Shown here piece by piece: positions 12,508-24,600 of a DNA stretch of 64,000 bases (the first letter of the stretch is position 1; each line of letters begins with the position of its first letter). A program made the position numbers and the translations under genes. Origin of the DNA: Filobasidium wieringae (lineage: Eukaryota > Basidiomycota > Tremellomycetes > Filobasidiales > Filobasidiaceae); assembly GCA_001600055.1 (NCBI GenBank), contig BCIV01000001.1, forward strand, positions 799,774 to 863,773. Direction: 5' to 3'. The notes under the pieces were generated by a model. The model made no database searches. It was not told where the DNA came from and worked only from the letters and a program-made list of their open reading frames with translations.

Positions 12508-14748
12508 TCATTTCGCGGATCTTGGCGTGAACAGAGTCAGCTTGCGTTGCGGTCGGATCTGTGGGGACGATGATTTTCCAGCTTGCCCAGATTTTCCGGC
12601 CGGACTTTTATTGGCACAGCTAAATTTGATAGGATCGGGTTGCCGTTCGTTGAACAGACCTCCTGGTAGAGTAAACTTCGCTGCTTTCTTGATTGGTAAA
12701 CCTGTTCGATTGTAATTAGATGTTCTCCCAGTTGGCAGTGTCGACCAGTATAATTCGCTTCTTTCTGCTTTTCAACCGAAGTGGTTCAGAGTGATGGCTA
12801 AGGGCGGATATCTCTGACACTCTTACCGTCCTCGTCGTCTTCATGATCTCGCTCTTGTAGTTGACGAGCCGTTCGGGCAGCACGTCTTGCCGTAGCAGAA
12901 GTTGCGTCAAAAGAACGTTTGGCCAGTATTTCGGAGGGTATAGCTGCTCTGGTTGGAGATGAGACATGCAAGGACCGTTGCTGAGATCGGTATTGCCTGA
13001 TCCGCGGGGGAATCGTTTTACGCTGTACCATTGGGACCCCGAGAGCCGTTCGATAGCCTTGAGTGTTATGTAACGGAGACATACTGGATTGAGGGCAGAA
13101 AGGATGTGCAGAGTAAGTATCGAGTGGTCCGGGTGAGATGTACGCTTGTGATCTATAGCCATCCATTTCTCGTGCATGGCTCAAATCGGCTCGTTCACGT
13201 GAGGCTTTGGGAAATGCAGTATCGTCCATCCTATAAGATGTGTCTTTGCCATAGTCATCGTCCTGTACCATTTCAAGGTGCCTGCTAGCTTGGTATGCTG
13301 TTTCTGCAGGGAGATGTCCCGCCGGTACAGCGTATTGAAATCCGAATCCTTCCTCAGACGGACCTCGAGAAGCAAAAGGTTCGTAGTCGTACTTGTCTGC
13401 CTCGCGACGCCATTCCCTTCCCTCCACCTCGTATCCTTGCAAAGTTTCTCCACTAGCGTGTAGAGGGTAGGTGAGATCCCTCTCGACCAGAGTTCCAGAC
13501 GAGGGGTCATCCCAGCTATCTTCTATCGGATATAACGCTTGATCCGGCAAATCGAGTGCTTGGAACTCTGGTTCATATATATCGATCTCTCGCTGAGAAT
13601 AATCTAGTAACTGTTCTTCTGATCTGTCTATAATAGGTAGATCAGGGGCAGCTGACTTGTACTTCTTCAACTTGTCCTTTCCGCTGATCGATTCGGGGGA
13701 GACCAAATCTATCGTTACCCCTTCCGCAGCAGTAGTCAGGTCGGTCGCGATAGGGGTGTCCGTCCCCTCTCCTCTCAAACCTAGATCCTCTTCGTCTTCA
13801 TAGTTCCAATCATGCCTGAGCGGTGGTGGATGATAAGCAGGTGGGATGATTGGGTCGCTGTCAAAGGAGGAATAGGAGTTCTTGTGGTTTTTCGGGCGAG
13901 GTTTTGGTTTTGGTTTCGGTTTGGTTGGAAGGGTTTTTTGATGGTTGAATCCCTTGGCAATTGGATATGTCTGAGCGTTCGAGTTATTCAAGTTGGCTGG
14001 AAAGCGCGGTTCAATATGCGCATGGTCTTTAGTAATTACTGATGGTACTTACGTAGAGTAGTAAAGACGATCGGTTCTTCTTTTCCCTTGCTCCTATCAA
14101 TCGGACCTGCCACCTTCTTCTTCTTCTTGATCAAAGTCTTCTCAGCTATATCCTTCACGGTCCCATTCGATGGATCGATTACGGAACTTCTAGGCTTGGT
14201 AGCGAAGCTCGAAATCTTTGATTGAATGCTTGTCTTCTTGTTACCTAGTGTATGCTCGGACAAAATAGGGGTAAGCCGGACAAACTTTCCCCTTTGCCTG
14301 TATCTTGCAAGCTGAGTGGTAAAGCGTACCTGTTGATCTGACACTCGATGGCTTTTTGTTCGTACCATTCGATGCACCGGGTTTCGAAGAGGTGTTCGGC
14401 TTGGTACCTTGTGCGCCGGACGATAAAGGATGATTCGAACGGGACTTTTTCTGGATGTTTGAGGTTGCTATGGTGAATGGGGTTTTGACGAAGATGGCAG
14501 GATCGTATCGCTGCTCTAGATTCAACTGTTCGAGAGGGAGCACGTTACACATGTAATCAAAAAGAGAAGACAATGCCTGAAATACCCACTTCTTTCATCA
14601 ACCTGCTTTCTTCCGTCTCTCTACGTCCGCTTTCAGGTTTATCGGCTTCGTCCGAATCATCAGAATCCTCATCAGAATCGAAGATGTCTTGAAACCCTTC
14701 TTGCCACCATGCTTTTGCTCGAAGCGTGTCTGCCGTGGTGGATGTCAT
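12508..14748 (-). CDS. Unrecognised basic, low-complexity protein
   Basis: I do not recognise this gene. Proposed exons: 14590-14748, 14330-14525, 14053-14244, 12827-13996 and 12508-12767, about 658 residues. The N-terminus is conserved-looking and acidic (AKAWWQEGFQDIFDSDEDSD), followed by Lys/Ser-rich linkers (LIKKKKKVAGPIDRSKGKEE), a Pro/Lys repeat (PTKPKPKPKPRPK), and a long Asp/Tyr/Pro-rich disordered region ending in a basic helix (ARRAARTARQLQERD). The last exon is less certain: splicing from 12827 to 12767 gives an in-frame basic tail with LPIKKAAKFTLPGGLFNE and KLTLFTPRSAK, whereas without that splice the ORF stops at 12798. Composition suggests a nuclear protein, but no function can be assigned. 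It is divergent from the transcription factor gene. Confidence 0.6.
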
Positions 14749-15414
14749 GTCAGTGTGTGGTGGACGGTTAACGAGTGGTGGAAACGGAACGAATCGTGCT
14801 GAGTTTCAAAAGGGATGAGAGAAGAGAGGATGTAGTTATTTCTAGCAATTGTCACGTGTACGAGTACCTGTCGCTTGAGCTCGGTTGCGCGATACTAAGC
14901 GGACTTGATGACGATCTGCTTCAGATCCTGATCGACTTCAGTTCAGAGGATGTTCAGTGTATGGCCTGTAGATCTTGTAGGTCCTTATGAATTCTGAATA
15001 TGCTGGATGCCGGTTGTCTTTGTATGTTTGAGCAAAGTTCTGATCTGAAGAGTCAAGAACGATTGGTATTTCCGACCGGAACTTCGGTCTACGCTCGCTC
15101 GCGTACACACATTTGCATCCGCCAACCCCCCGGGAAAGCCGTAATCGACGACGACGAGCCTTCTGAATCTTCAGCGAATCGTAAAACGTCCAAACAGGTA
15201 ATCGCATCTCTCATCGCACTCTTTACTCTTGGACACGATAGCATCCTCTCAGTACTCCATATCATCCAGTCCATCGCGAGAGCTTTGTGCAGGTGGGATA
15301 CTTTACCACTTGGAACCGGGCCAGACGGACAACAGGAAGTATCCGATTCGGTGCCCACAAGATGCTCCCCAATAATGGTCCCCTTATTATGCCCCATCCG
15401 CTGCGTTACCCTCT
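14749..15414. promoter_or_regulatory. Divergent promoter and long 5' leader of the Zn2Cys6 gene
   Basis: A 666-base region between two start codons. CACGTG lies at 14853-14858. Several unrelated ORFs cross it on both strands, with no codon or family support. The right end carries a short upstream ORF listed separately. Confidence 0.45.
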
Positions 15415-15418
15415 ATGA
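15362..15418 (+). other. Upstream ORF overlapping the start of the Zn2Cys6 gene
   Basis: An 18-codon ORF (ATG at 15362, MLPNNGPLIMPHPLRYPL) ends in TGA whose first bases overlap the main start: the string ATGA at 15415-15418 holds both the main ATG and the uORF stop. If the transcript starts upstream of 15362, this arrangement would make translation of the factor depend on termination and re-initiation. Whether the leader includes it is unknown. Confidence 0.4.
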
Positions 15419-18400
15419 ACGCAATTCATCATTTCGACCCGACTCAACCGACGGATCACCTCATCAATTCAAACATGGTCTACATGGATCCGCACAACGT
15501 ACCCTTCGACGCTAGGCTATTACATATGGATCCCTCTTCCAATGATCTTCCTAGACAACCACTCTCAATCCCACAGATCCGAGGAGGTTCGCCGATCCTC
15601 CGAAACAGACAGAGATCTAATAGTCTACAGTCATCTGGGATGGATCTGAAGAGAAAGAGAAGCCTTTCAGGGACGAGGCATCATGATGCGTCTTCTTCCG
15701 GTACCAATCAGAAGCTGAACGAAGTCAAACCTAATGTCACGGGCGATCGGCAGCCTTCTGGAATACAAGATGACAAGACCTCGCCCCCTTCTTCTTCCTG
15801 CGCTATCAGTAAGAAACCTCGATTGATCAAAGCATGTGAACCATGTCGACTAAGGAAGATCGGGTGCGATGGGACTCACCCGGTTTGTCAACGATGTCGA
15901 GCGGATAAACGATCAGATGAATGTCGATTCATCCGGACGATCGTCAGGAGTAGTTTGACTAGGAAGAGGATGACAGAGCTGGAAGATAGGTTGGAGATTT
16001 GGGAGAGGATGTGGAGTAGCTTCACGGGGGAGGAGAGGTTCGAGGGGGATACGGATGTGGAGTCGTTGGAGAAACAGTTGAATGGGAATGACGAGGGGGC
16101 TAGGAGGTTGAAATTCAGTATAGTAGAGAAACTCAAGGACGATCTGATCAATCAAGAACCATACACTGTCGCTCAATTCGATGGACCTTCTCGGAAGATC
16201 GAATCTTCTGATCAGACACCATCAGGATGGACAGGAAGATCTACCATTTCCGAATATAACAACGGCTCTGCCTTCCCCAACGACAATCTTATGCCCTCGA
16301 ACCTATCCCTCGAGAAGCAAACCTTTTCACAGGCGGATGGCACATGGCGAGCATCTGTACCACAAGAAGATCAAGACGGACCCCGTTCGTTCTGCCGTGC
16401 CGAAGGGGACGGATGTTCCTACCTAGGTCTCTCGAGCGGCGTGACCTTCCTCAACGCCATCCTCCGTCTGTGTAAAGAACGCGGTGGGATCTTTATCGAT
16501 GTGGAAAATAGCATCGCCGGAGGAGGAGCGACGGGGGCAGAAGGTCAAGGGAGCGTCCCTATCAATGAGATCAGATTGGGTTCGCTCGCTTTGCGGAGGG
16601 AATCGTTAAGAGATTCGTCCAGTTCTATACCGGGTAGTCCGATTTCCATGACGAGAGTTAGGAAATTACCACCTCAGGAGGAGTTCATGCCTTTGGTCAA
16701 TGGGTTCTTTCAGTATTTCAGTGAGTCTGGACCCGGTAGTGGGTCGGTTTCGACTGTTGTGCTGACCGAGTCGTCCCTGTGTAGATGGAATCACGCCTCT
16801 TGTGTATGAGCCAACCGTCAGAGCTACATTGACGGGAAAAATCCCTTTTCCCAAGAGCGATAGCTATTTCGCTCTGATGTACATGGCAAGTTATTCATCC
16901 ATAGAAATAACGCTCTAGGGAAACAAATACTAAATACGATTCAATCGTAGATCTTCGCGATGGGTGCTTTGGATTGCGTTTCGACGGAGACTGGATCACA
17001 TGGGGCCAAATATTACGATATCGCTCGTTCCATCTTGAACGCGGATATGATGGAGGGAGGAAGCTTGGAACTCGTACAAGCCGTAGCGATCATGGCGAAT
17101 TACTTGCAGAGGAACGATAACCCGAATGCGGGGTATCTTTTACTGTGAGTCTATATCTGTTCCGTACGAGCGAAGTCATGGCTGAGAGTGTGAGCGAGAT
17201 TTAGGGGACTGGCTGTACGGATGGCGATCGGTATCGTAAGCGTCGTCTCTAGCTCACCCGTAGCAACTTAGACTTATGTTCCTGGCTACACTGTTCCGCA
17301 GGGTCTACATGTGCATGAGATCGACCCCAAAACTCCTCCTCTCGTGACGGAGAACAGAAAAAGGACTTGGTGGTCCCTGGCAGTACTCGAATCTGGGTGT
17401 TCCAAGGTGAGCTCCAAAAGGCTGAGTTTCTTGACAACTCCGTGCTGGCGCTGATTTTGGCTTCGGTACAGACGTTTGGACGACCTAGTGGTATGTGTGG
17501 AGTAAACCTATCGCAAATTCCTTTGCCGCTGAACATCGATGATGATGTGAGCGACGTGTCGGAACCGAATCTTATGGAAAGCTGATCCACTGTCAATCAC
17601 AAACTCAGCAATTGACTCGAGAGACCACCGTAACTCCGCCAGAAGCATGGCACGAGACACTCTACTCCACTCTGATAGCGCACTCCAAGCTTGCATGTGC
17701 CACTACCAAACTCCACACGGCGATCCTTCAACTCCAACCCGCTCCTTCCTTGGAACAGATCAAGCATTACGACCAGATGATCGTCCAGGTCATCCGGGAT
17801 CTTCCGGAATACATGATCAACCCTACCATTCCTGTACAACATACGTTTCCTCGTTATGTCCTCTTGTGGAGGTTGAGGGATTGGAGGGCTATTCTCTATC
17901 GACCGATATTGCTCGCGGCGGCGTGGGATCAGGTCAAAGAAAAGTACTTGAGCCCCGCTATCGTCGAGGCCATCTCGTAAGCTTCCGATCATATTCCGAG
18001 TTTGGTGGGATCGAAAACTGATAGCCCTTCGATGTACGTAGGATCTGTCGATCTTTGGCTACCGCTAATCTGGGTGAGCTGGGGGAATACGCCCGAGCCG
18101 CACAAGCGCGAGGACCGACTCGAGCGGAAGAATGGTACTGCATGTATTTCGCCCATCAGAGCAGCTTGACTCTGCTCTTGAGCTTGGTCGGGGAGCCCGC
18201 GCATGTCGAGGCGGAAAATTGGAGACAGGTTGGTCCATGCTGTTTAGAAGGGTATTGACGGGATGCTAAAGTTCGAGGATGGGATAGACTATATTGGCAA
18301 CTGCGACTTGGTTCCGACAGTTGAGAGCTATGAGAACCGTACGTGCAACGTAGTTCCGATTCCTGATCTAATCACTGACTTTGAAACTGATCAGGCGGGA

Positions 18401-18721
18401 GTCGCTCTTGCATCTATCTTGGAGAACGTGGTCTTCGCTACCGCCAGTATCCCCATTCGAGATCAGAGTAGCATCACCCCCACGGATAACTGGATGGTTC
18501 AGCAAAACGCTGGGTCGACAGATCCGGTACCTTCTACCGATGTGATCGACGTGATGCGTTATTGGTGAGTTTCCCTATATCGTGGCCAATTAATCCCAAG
18601 ATGCTGATTGTGATTCTCTCCTAACAGGAACGCGCTCTGTCCGGATGGAGCATCAAGACCGGTCTGGGATGATTCTATATGGAATGCCATGTTCAGCCTG
18701 AATCCAGAGGCGATGGGATGA
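15415..18721 (+). CDS. Zn2Cys6 transcription factor with fungal-specific TF domain
   Basis: Eleven exons: 15415-16720, 16785-16885, 16951-17144, 17205-17235, 17302-17406, 17472-17546, 17609-17976, 18042-18228, 18321-18338, 18395-18564 and 18628-18721, 882 residues. The zinc cluster at about residues 141-170 reads CEPCRLRKIGCDGTHPVCQR with the last two Cys in CRADKRSDEC (C-x2-C-x6-C-x6-C-x2-C-x7-C). A short linker helix (RKRMTELEDRLEIWERM) follows, as in Gal4-type dimerisers. The middle homology region shows ALMYMIFAMGALDCVS, LGLAVRMAIGIGLHVHE, NRKRTWWSLAVLE, FGRPSG and IPLPLNIDDD in the order typical of the fungal_trans domain. The target pathway cannot be read from the sequence. Intron 2 (16886-16950) has a GC donor, and exon 9 is only 18 bases. 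Confidence 0.88.
16886..16950 (+). other. GC-AG intron, Zn2Cys6 gene
   Basis: Donor GCAAGT, branch-like TACTAAAT, acceptor TCGTAG. The join gives ALMYM|IFAMGALD within the fungal TF domain. Confidence 0.75.
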
Positions 18722-18926
18722 TTGGCGAAGGAGGAAGAGGAGAAACACTGTAGCTGTTACATCGATATAATTTGTATGAATCTAGAAGCTAGAAGTCGTG
18801 TTTACTTTGTTGACGTCATCAGAATCGAGCTAGCTAGGTCAAGTAGGACGTTGGTTCCTTGAATCATATCGACTCCAAGAAACTCGATTCTCTTTGCTGA
18901 AAAGGGCCATCATCTTGTCATAAGCA

Positions 18927-21104
18927 ATGTCTTCGTTCATATCGTCCATCAAGTCACACATCCCAGCAACCAAAGCGACCACCGATCCAGAGTCTAATCC
19001 TCTCGCTTCCCTCCCCACTCCCCCCACCCTTCCTCCACAATCACGGCTCCTTCTAGCCTTAGCCTGTACTTGTGCATGGAGGAACAACAAGAATTACTCT
19101 TTTATACCCCCAAATGAGAGAGCCGAGTGGGATAAGGCTGGAGAGAGATGGGTCGGGTCGATATTAGGGGTGTTGCAGATGGAGAAAGACCGACTCCCTA
19201 ACCAGCTCAAGGAGGAGGAAGTTAGAAGGGCGGGGAAGGATTGGCTGGAAGGTATGGACGAGAAGGAAAAGGAGAAGGAGTGGCAAGACGTTGCCAAGGT
19301 CCTTCTGATATGTTCCGTCTTTACGCCGCCTACTGAGGAAGAGAAAGCCAAGCCGAAAGAAGATGGGACGAATACTCTAGGCTATTCACCCGCTTCCAGG
19401 CTTCTGACGTATCAGACTTTATCCCTCTTATCAATCCCACCTCACTTGGTACCAGAGACGGAGCTCCCTCTGTCCCGCTCTCTCTTCCAGACTCTGCAGA
19501 ATTTGTCATCCTCGGAGCAAATCGCTTCGGCTCAGAAAGGACAATCTGAGGGGTACGGAGGTCGGGCAGGTCGACTACTCGCTACAGGAGCCGGGGTCAT
19601 CGCTGGAGGCTTAGCGATCGGCCTTACAGGAGGTCTAGCTGCACCCGCGATCCTGGCTCTGGTACCGGGTTTCATGAGCTTCGGTTTACTCTCCGCTGCG
19701 AGCGCTCCGATCGTTTTGGGAGGAGTGTTTGGGGTGACGGCTGGGGGATTGACCGGTCGACGGGTGGAGAGGCGTTGGAGAGGGGTGGGAGAGTTTGGGT
19801 TTGTGGATGTCAAGGTTGGATCGGAGAGGGTTGAACCGGCTTTACCCGATCCGGAAGAGAAGGATGAGGAAGAGAAAGGAGCCGGCTCTGAGGGGGAGAA
19901 GACTATTGGGGATATTCTACAGGCTCAGAAGGATGGTACGGCCGCTCAAGAGAATAAAGAAAATCCAGTACACGAGCCATCTAAATCCTTGGAAAGTGCT
20001 GTAGACGAGGTTCAGGAGAAGACCAATCGGATCAGTTTGGACGACCCGATCGAGCATGAAAAGAAGAAAGAAGACGAGAAGAAACTCCTCGCCGGTCGTC
20101 CTCCGAGTCTCGTCGTGAGTGCAGTTCAGCAACATATCGATGATGATGATGACTTCGATCGCTGAGTCTCGACATCGTAGGCTACCATAATCGTCCCCGG
20201 TCTTCTCCTTCATACAAAAACAGAAGCCCTAGAATCCTATCAAAACCAGATCATCCCCCACTCCCCTTTCTTCCAGGATGGAAGGGACGTCTACGTGTTG
20301 AACTACGAGACGGAGCACATGTTGGCTACCGGTAAAGCCATCAACAGTTGGGTGACGGGGAAGTTGAAGGGGTACTTGAAGAAACAGGTCATCAAGCGGA
20401 CCGCACTGAATGCTTATTTCGCCGCCATCGCTTTACCCATGTGAGTGTTTCCTGCCTTATCTGCTCAAAGCGGGACTGTTGGGGCGCTGAACAGGGAGGT
20501 GTTCCACAGGTCGGTCTATAGTATGGCGACCATGTCGACGGATAACGTATGGATCCAATCGCAAGATAAAGCTATCAAGGCAGGTCGATTGTTGGGTCAG
20601 GTTCTGGAGAAGCGAGTTCAAGGACAGAGGCCGGTTGTTTTGGCAAGTAGTGCTCGATCTTGCCGGACTCGACGTTCCGGCTGACCCAGATAATGATGTA
20701 CCGGATAGATCGGCCACTCTCTGGGAGCTTTGACCGTCTTCCACGCGTTACTATACCTCTCATCCTCCTCGTCGACGAACCTACCAGAGATCGTCGACTC
20801 CGCATTCCTCATCTCCCTGCCCTCGGCCCCGACAGAAAGAGAATGGTCCAAATGTCGTCGGGTGGTAGCCCGAAGGCTGGTGAACGCTTGGAGCGGGAAA
20901 GATTTCGTCCTAGCGAGCGTGGTGAGGCTGCACGAGATTGTTACTAGAGCCGTGACGCTTTCGAACGGGGTACATGTGGCTGGATTGAGAAGGGTCGAAC
21001 AACCGGGAGTGGAGGATGTTGATCTCAGTGAGGTGCTCGAGGGACATTTGGATATACAGGACAAGATGGGGAAGATTCTGGAGGTCATTGATATTGATGC
21101 GTGA
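18927..21104 (+). CDS. DUF726 family alpha/beta hydrolase (TMCO4 / Mil1-like)
   Basis: Four exons: 18927-20114, 20181-20440, 20510-20642 and 20709-21104, 658 residues. The N-terminal half is helical (LLLALACTCAWRNN, YQTLSLLSIPPH). Residues about 215-275 form a Gly-rich membrane hairpin (GVIAGGLAIGLTGGLAAPAI, then LLSAASAPIVLGGVFGVTAG), the DUF726 signature, ending in GRRVERRWRGVGEF. After an acidic insert the catalytic part follows: ATIIVPGLLLHT, VYVLNYETEHMLATG, and RPVVLIGHSLGALTVFHAL, where GHSLG is the nucleophile elbow with the catalytic Ser. Yeast Mil1, a mitochondrial acylglycerol lipase, belongs to this family; substrate here is unknown. The intron at 20643-20708, just before the elbow, has a GC donor. 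Confidence 0.87.
20643..20708 (+). other. GC-AG intron, DUF726 gene
   Basis: Donor GCAAGT, acceptor GGATAG. The join gives PVVL|IGHSLG, placing the intron directly before the nucleophile elbow. Confidence 0.8.
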
Positions 21105-21681
21105 CGCATGCGTGAGGTGATGATGACGATTGTATATGTTGTCTTTTGGCAGGCCCGAACCTGGGGAACTTGAATTTGTATGGATGGAAACGATCAGACA
21201 TGGTTTTCTACCCGGATCCGCGTGTTTCAGGATCACGCGCGCGGATGTTGAAAGGGATTCTACGTTTTGACCGTTCAGCATAGCGCGATGCCGCGATGTG
21301 AGGCGATGCACAGGGATGTTTGACGATCATGAGCTCCGTCGCCTATCCTTCATTCTTTGTAGTCTAATCCGTCCGTTGCCCTCGCCTGAACAAATTCGAT
21401 CGGGCCGGAACGATCGCCTGTGGATTGATTTCCTTCGAAATGGACGCGAATCGAACGCGAATCAAGGAAAAGTCGGATGGAAACGAAATTCAAAGGTGTT
21501 TCAGATTTCCTCTTGATCAAAAATAAACAAACCGTTTCTTCGAATACAAAGTGCAACAACTGGGAAATACCTTTTTCGTTCTTCATCACCTCGATTCATC
21601 CGCCACCTCGACACCGCAACCTCGACATCATCACCACCAGCCTCAACCATGCAACCTCATCTCTACCACCACGCATAGACA
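21105..21681. promoter_or_regulatory. Promoter region of the giant PH-like-domain gene
   Basis: A 577-base gap between tandem genes. The last 120 bases before the ATG are strongly C/A-rich with almost no G runs (CACC and CATC repeats), typical of leaders in this genome. No gene is seen. Confidence 0.45.
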
Positions 21682-24600
21682 ATGTCATCCAACCCCCTCT
21701 CCCCTACGCCCCGACGCTGGAACTCTCCAGACCCGGGGTCTACCTCTCCATCAGCTTACGGGACTCGTACTCAAGCAGTAATGGACGATGTGGAACGAAT
21801 GATCTCTCGTCTTTCTGAGGCGGCCGAATCCGCCGATCGCGGGTCTTCAAGTAACACGCAATCAGAAGGAGCGAGCTTTCATACGCCTCTCACTAGAACG
21901 CCCGAACCTGAGGTTTTGGAGCCGCCTGTCAGACTGTTTTTACCTAGTAGAGGGAGTGATGAAGGTGTACCCAGTTCGACGCTTGCTACCCCCGGAGCTC
22001 CTCGGGCAGGAAGATTAGATCCGACGCGACTCAGTAGGTTCCTAGGTCCTCCGGTCGGATCGTCTCCCTTGAGGAAGAGCAGTTCTCAAGAGAACTTGAG
22101 AACGGGGAGGAGTCTGTTTGGAGCGAGGAATAGTCCTTTAAGACGAACGACCGTTTTCGCCCCTGAAACTCCTCAAGTGACGCAGAGCGAGATGGTCAGA
22201 AGACCTAGATCTACTCCTCCTAGGGAAGAAACTCATGCTCCCCCTCCCTCGAACGTTAGGGTGGAAGAGGACGACGGACCCACACCTCGATCTTCTTTCG
22301 CCTCGTTTGATTCTTACGTCTCATCTTCGTCCTCTTCTGGGCAGAAAGGAACGGATCCTTCCCAGAGCTCCAGCCCTACTCCTAAACCTTTATTGACTAC
22401 TCAACCATTACCTCTCATTCGTCCACTGAAGGGAACGAGAGGAGGAAGGATTCCCCCTCCCCTTCCTTTGAGGAGAGATCGGAACTTCTCAGGTATCTCG
22501 GGGGTATCGGGGGTATCCAGTGACGTGGGAGTGACTCTCAGTGAAGCGGGGAGGAGATTAGATAGGTCTCTGGAAGCGCTAAGTTCGATCTCGAGCCATG
22601 ATAGCGTCCAGGACAAGGAGCGGGAGATAGGAAGGGATCAAGAAGCCCAAATAGGGAGTTCAAGTTCCAGTACTCTCGGGGACTTGTTGAGCAGCTCAAG
22701 CGACTCTCCACCCGACTTTCAGCAGTCCCATCAATCCGTTCCGCTCGCTCCTCCACTTCCACTGCTGATCCCCCTTCCTGAGAGTCCGGCGAGACAACGA
22801 TCCCCCGCCCCAGCTAGGTCGTGGGTCAGAGATCCGTATGTCAGTAGAGCACTCGATGGGATGTCAGCACCAAAGGCGAGGAGAGAGCTGTTGACTCCTG
22901 TAGAGGAGAGGACGGAGAGGAGTCGGAGTGTTTTTAGTGAGGATGGTGAGTCGTTTCCTGCGTTGACTGGGTGGAAGCGATAGAAAGGGTGAGAACTGAG
23001 ACATTGATCGTGCGGATAGGGAAACCACTCCCTCTCGTCCCCCCGATCGAAGGATTACCAAGATCTCGTTCCTCCTTCCAATTGTCTACACCCTCTTCCA
23101 CCCGGACCGGCGCTGCGACGCAAAGCAGTCCGCTTTCTCAACGTTCCGCTCATGACCCCAGTACACCTGCCCGAGCTACGAACTTGATCACGTTCTTTGA
23201 AAAGGCGGCTAGTCCAGGAGAATTGGCCGTAAAGGGAGGTCACTCTAGAGGTCAATCCGAACCTGCCAGCCAGAACAGTTTGAACGATTCTCAGAGTGGA
23301 AGGAGTTACCCGGGGAGCGGGTTCGTCCCTCCGCTACAACCGACTCGACAACCGGTAGAGGTGGAGGTACCTAGGTTACCTCGAGTGATGAACAGATTAC
23401 CTACACCTGTTCTACGTGACGAGGGCGTTCATAGGGACGATATGGGAGTGCTTTCTAATCTCCGAAAGGGCGCTTCGTCACCCTTGAAGAGCGTCCGTAA
23501 TGTCGTCGCTGCATGGAGAGGAAGGGTCATTCCCCTAAGTCGAGCAGGAACGATGAACAGTCAACCTCCCGGTACAGCTTCCAATTCCGAGTATATCGCA
23601 GGTCAGGCTGAGGCAGGCGCGGATGCGAGGGAAAGAGGGATCTTGGACGACGCGTTCGTTTCGATCAGGAGGATGAGTACGAAGAGGAAACCAAACCGAG
23701 CGAATCCAGCGCTCGAGTCAATAACGGAGAACCAGACCAGACCATTGGTCGTGCGTAAGTGGGAGAAACCTCTCCCGGAGATCCAGATGACACCGAGAAG
23801 TACGCAGTTCAAACCCGCCGGCGAGTCAAGAGCGCAGCTTGTCAGTACTTACACGGAGATGACTTCCGAGGTAAGCCGAAACATCATCTGAACCTACGAT
23901 CATGCGTACGAAGGCTAAACATCGAGGTTACAGCCTTTACGTATCGGCGAGCTGTGGTACTTGAACGTTCACGGTGGCGAACCTTACCGATGGATCAAAT
24001 GCGACGCGGAACTATTTCACGATCGACTCGTGCTCAGTTGGATCGCGCAGGATTCTCGTGGGAGCCGGGGCGTCGTGACTTTGGATCTTCTCCACTGTCA
24101 AGGTCAGTCATGTCGTATTGATTTTGTCGGAGATCTAGCTGAACGGGTCACACGAATTGTCGTGACTCAGAGGTCCGGTCGATCCCAAGTCCTAATCATC
24201 CTAGCGCACGGGATGATATCGGAAGTATCGCTGCTCGAGGCGATCCTATCGATGATTCCTTGTCCTCGAATCTATTCCCGTTCCAGCTGGTAAGTCATTG
24301 AATTGTAGAAAGGCCATAAGCTTCTACTCACGCTTATGCCATAGGTTTATGAAGACGGTTTGGAAAGACTTGGAAGTAACAGCGCACGAGATCGAGTTCG
24401 TTGGGTTTCTGCTATCTGGTAAGTTTCTATCAACTTGGAATGGTTTTCAGGAGACTAAGTGCGGAGGATGTAGGGACATACTTGAAAATGGTCCGAACGA
24501 GTCAGATGGTCCGACGTCTGTGGTATCGCACAGATCTGTGCCATCTGAAAATGGGTCACAGACCACACATGTACAAGCTCCCGCTTACGAGAGCGATCCC

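Noticed and set aside
12716..13177. Minus-strand ORF of 153 codons
   Set aside because: Most of it lies out of frame over the exon of the gene at 12508-14748, which has better composition and splice support.
20457..21109. Overlapping minus-strand ORFs of 76 to 163 codons
   Set aside because: They are antisense shadows of the DUF726 hydrolase, whose GHSLG region is clearly on the plus strand.
24453..24473. The acceptor TTTTCAG at about 24450 in the giant gene
   Set aside because: It shifts frame and ends the protein within 80 codons. The later acceptor GATGTAG at 24473 keeps the 2.7-kb exon open.
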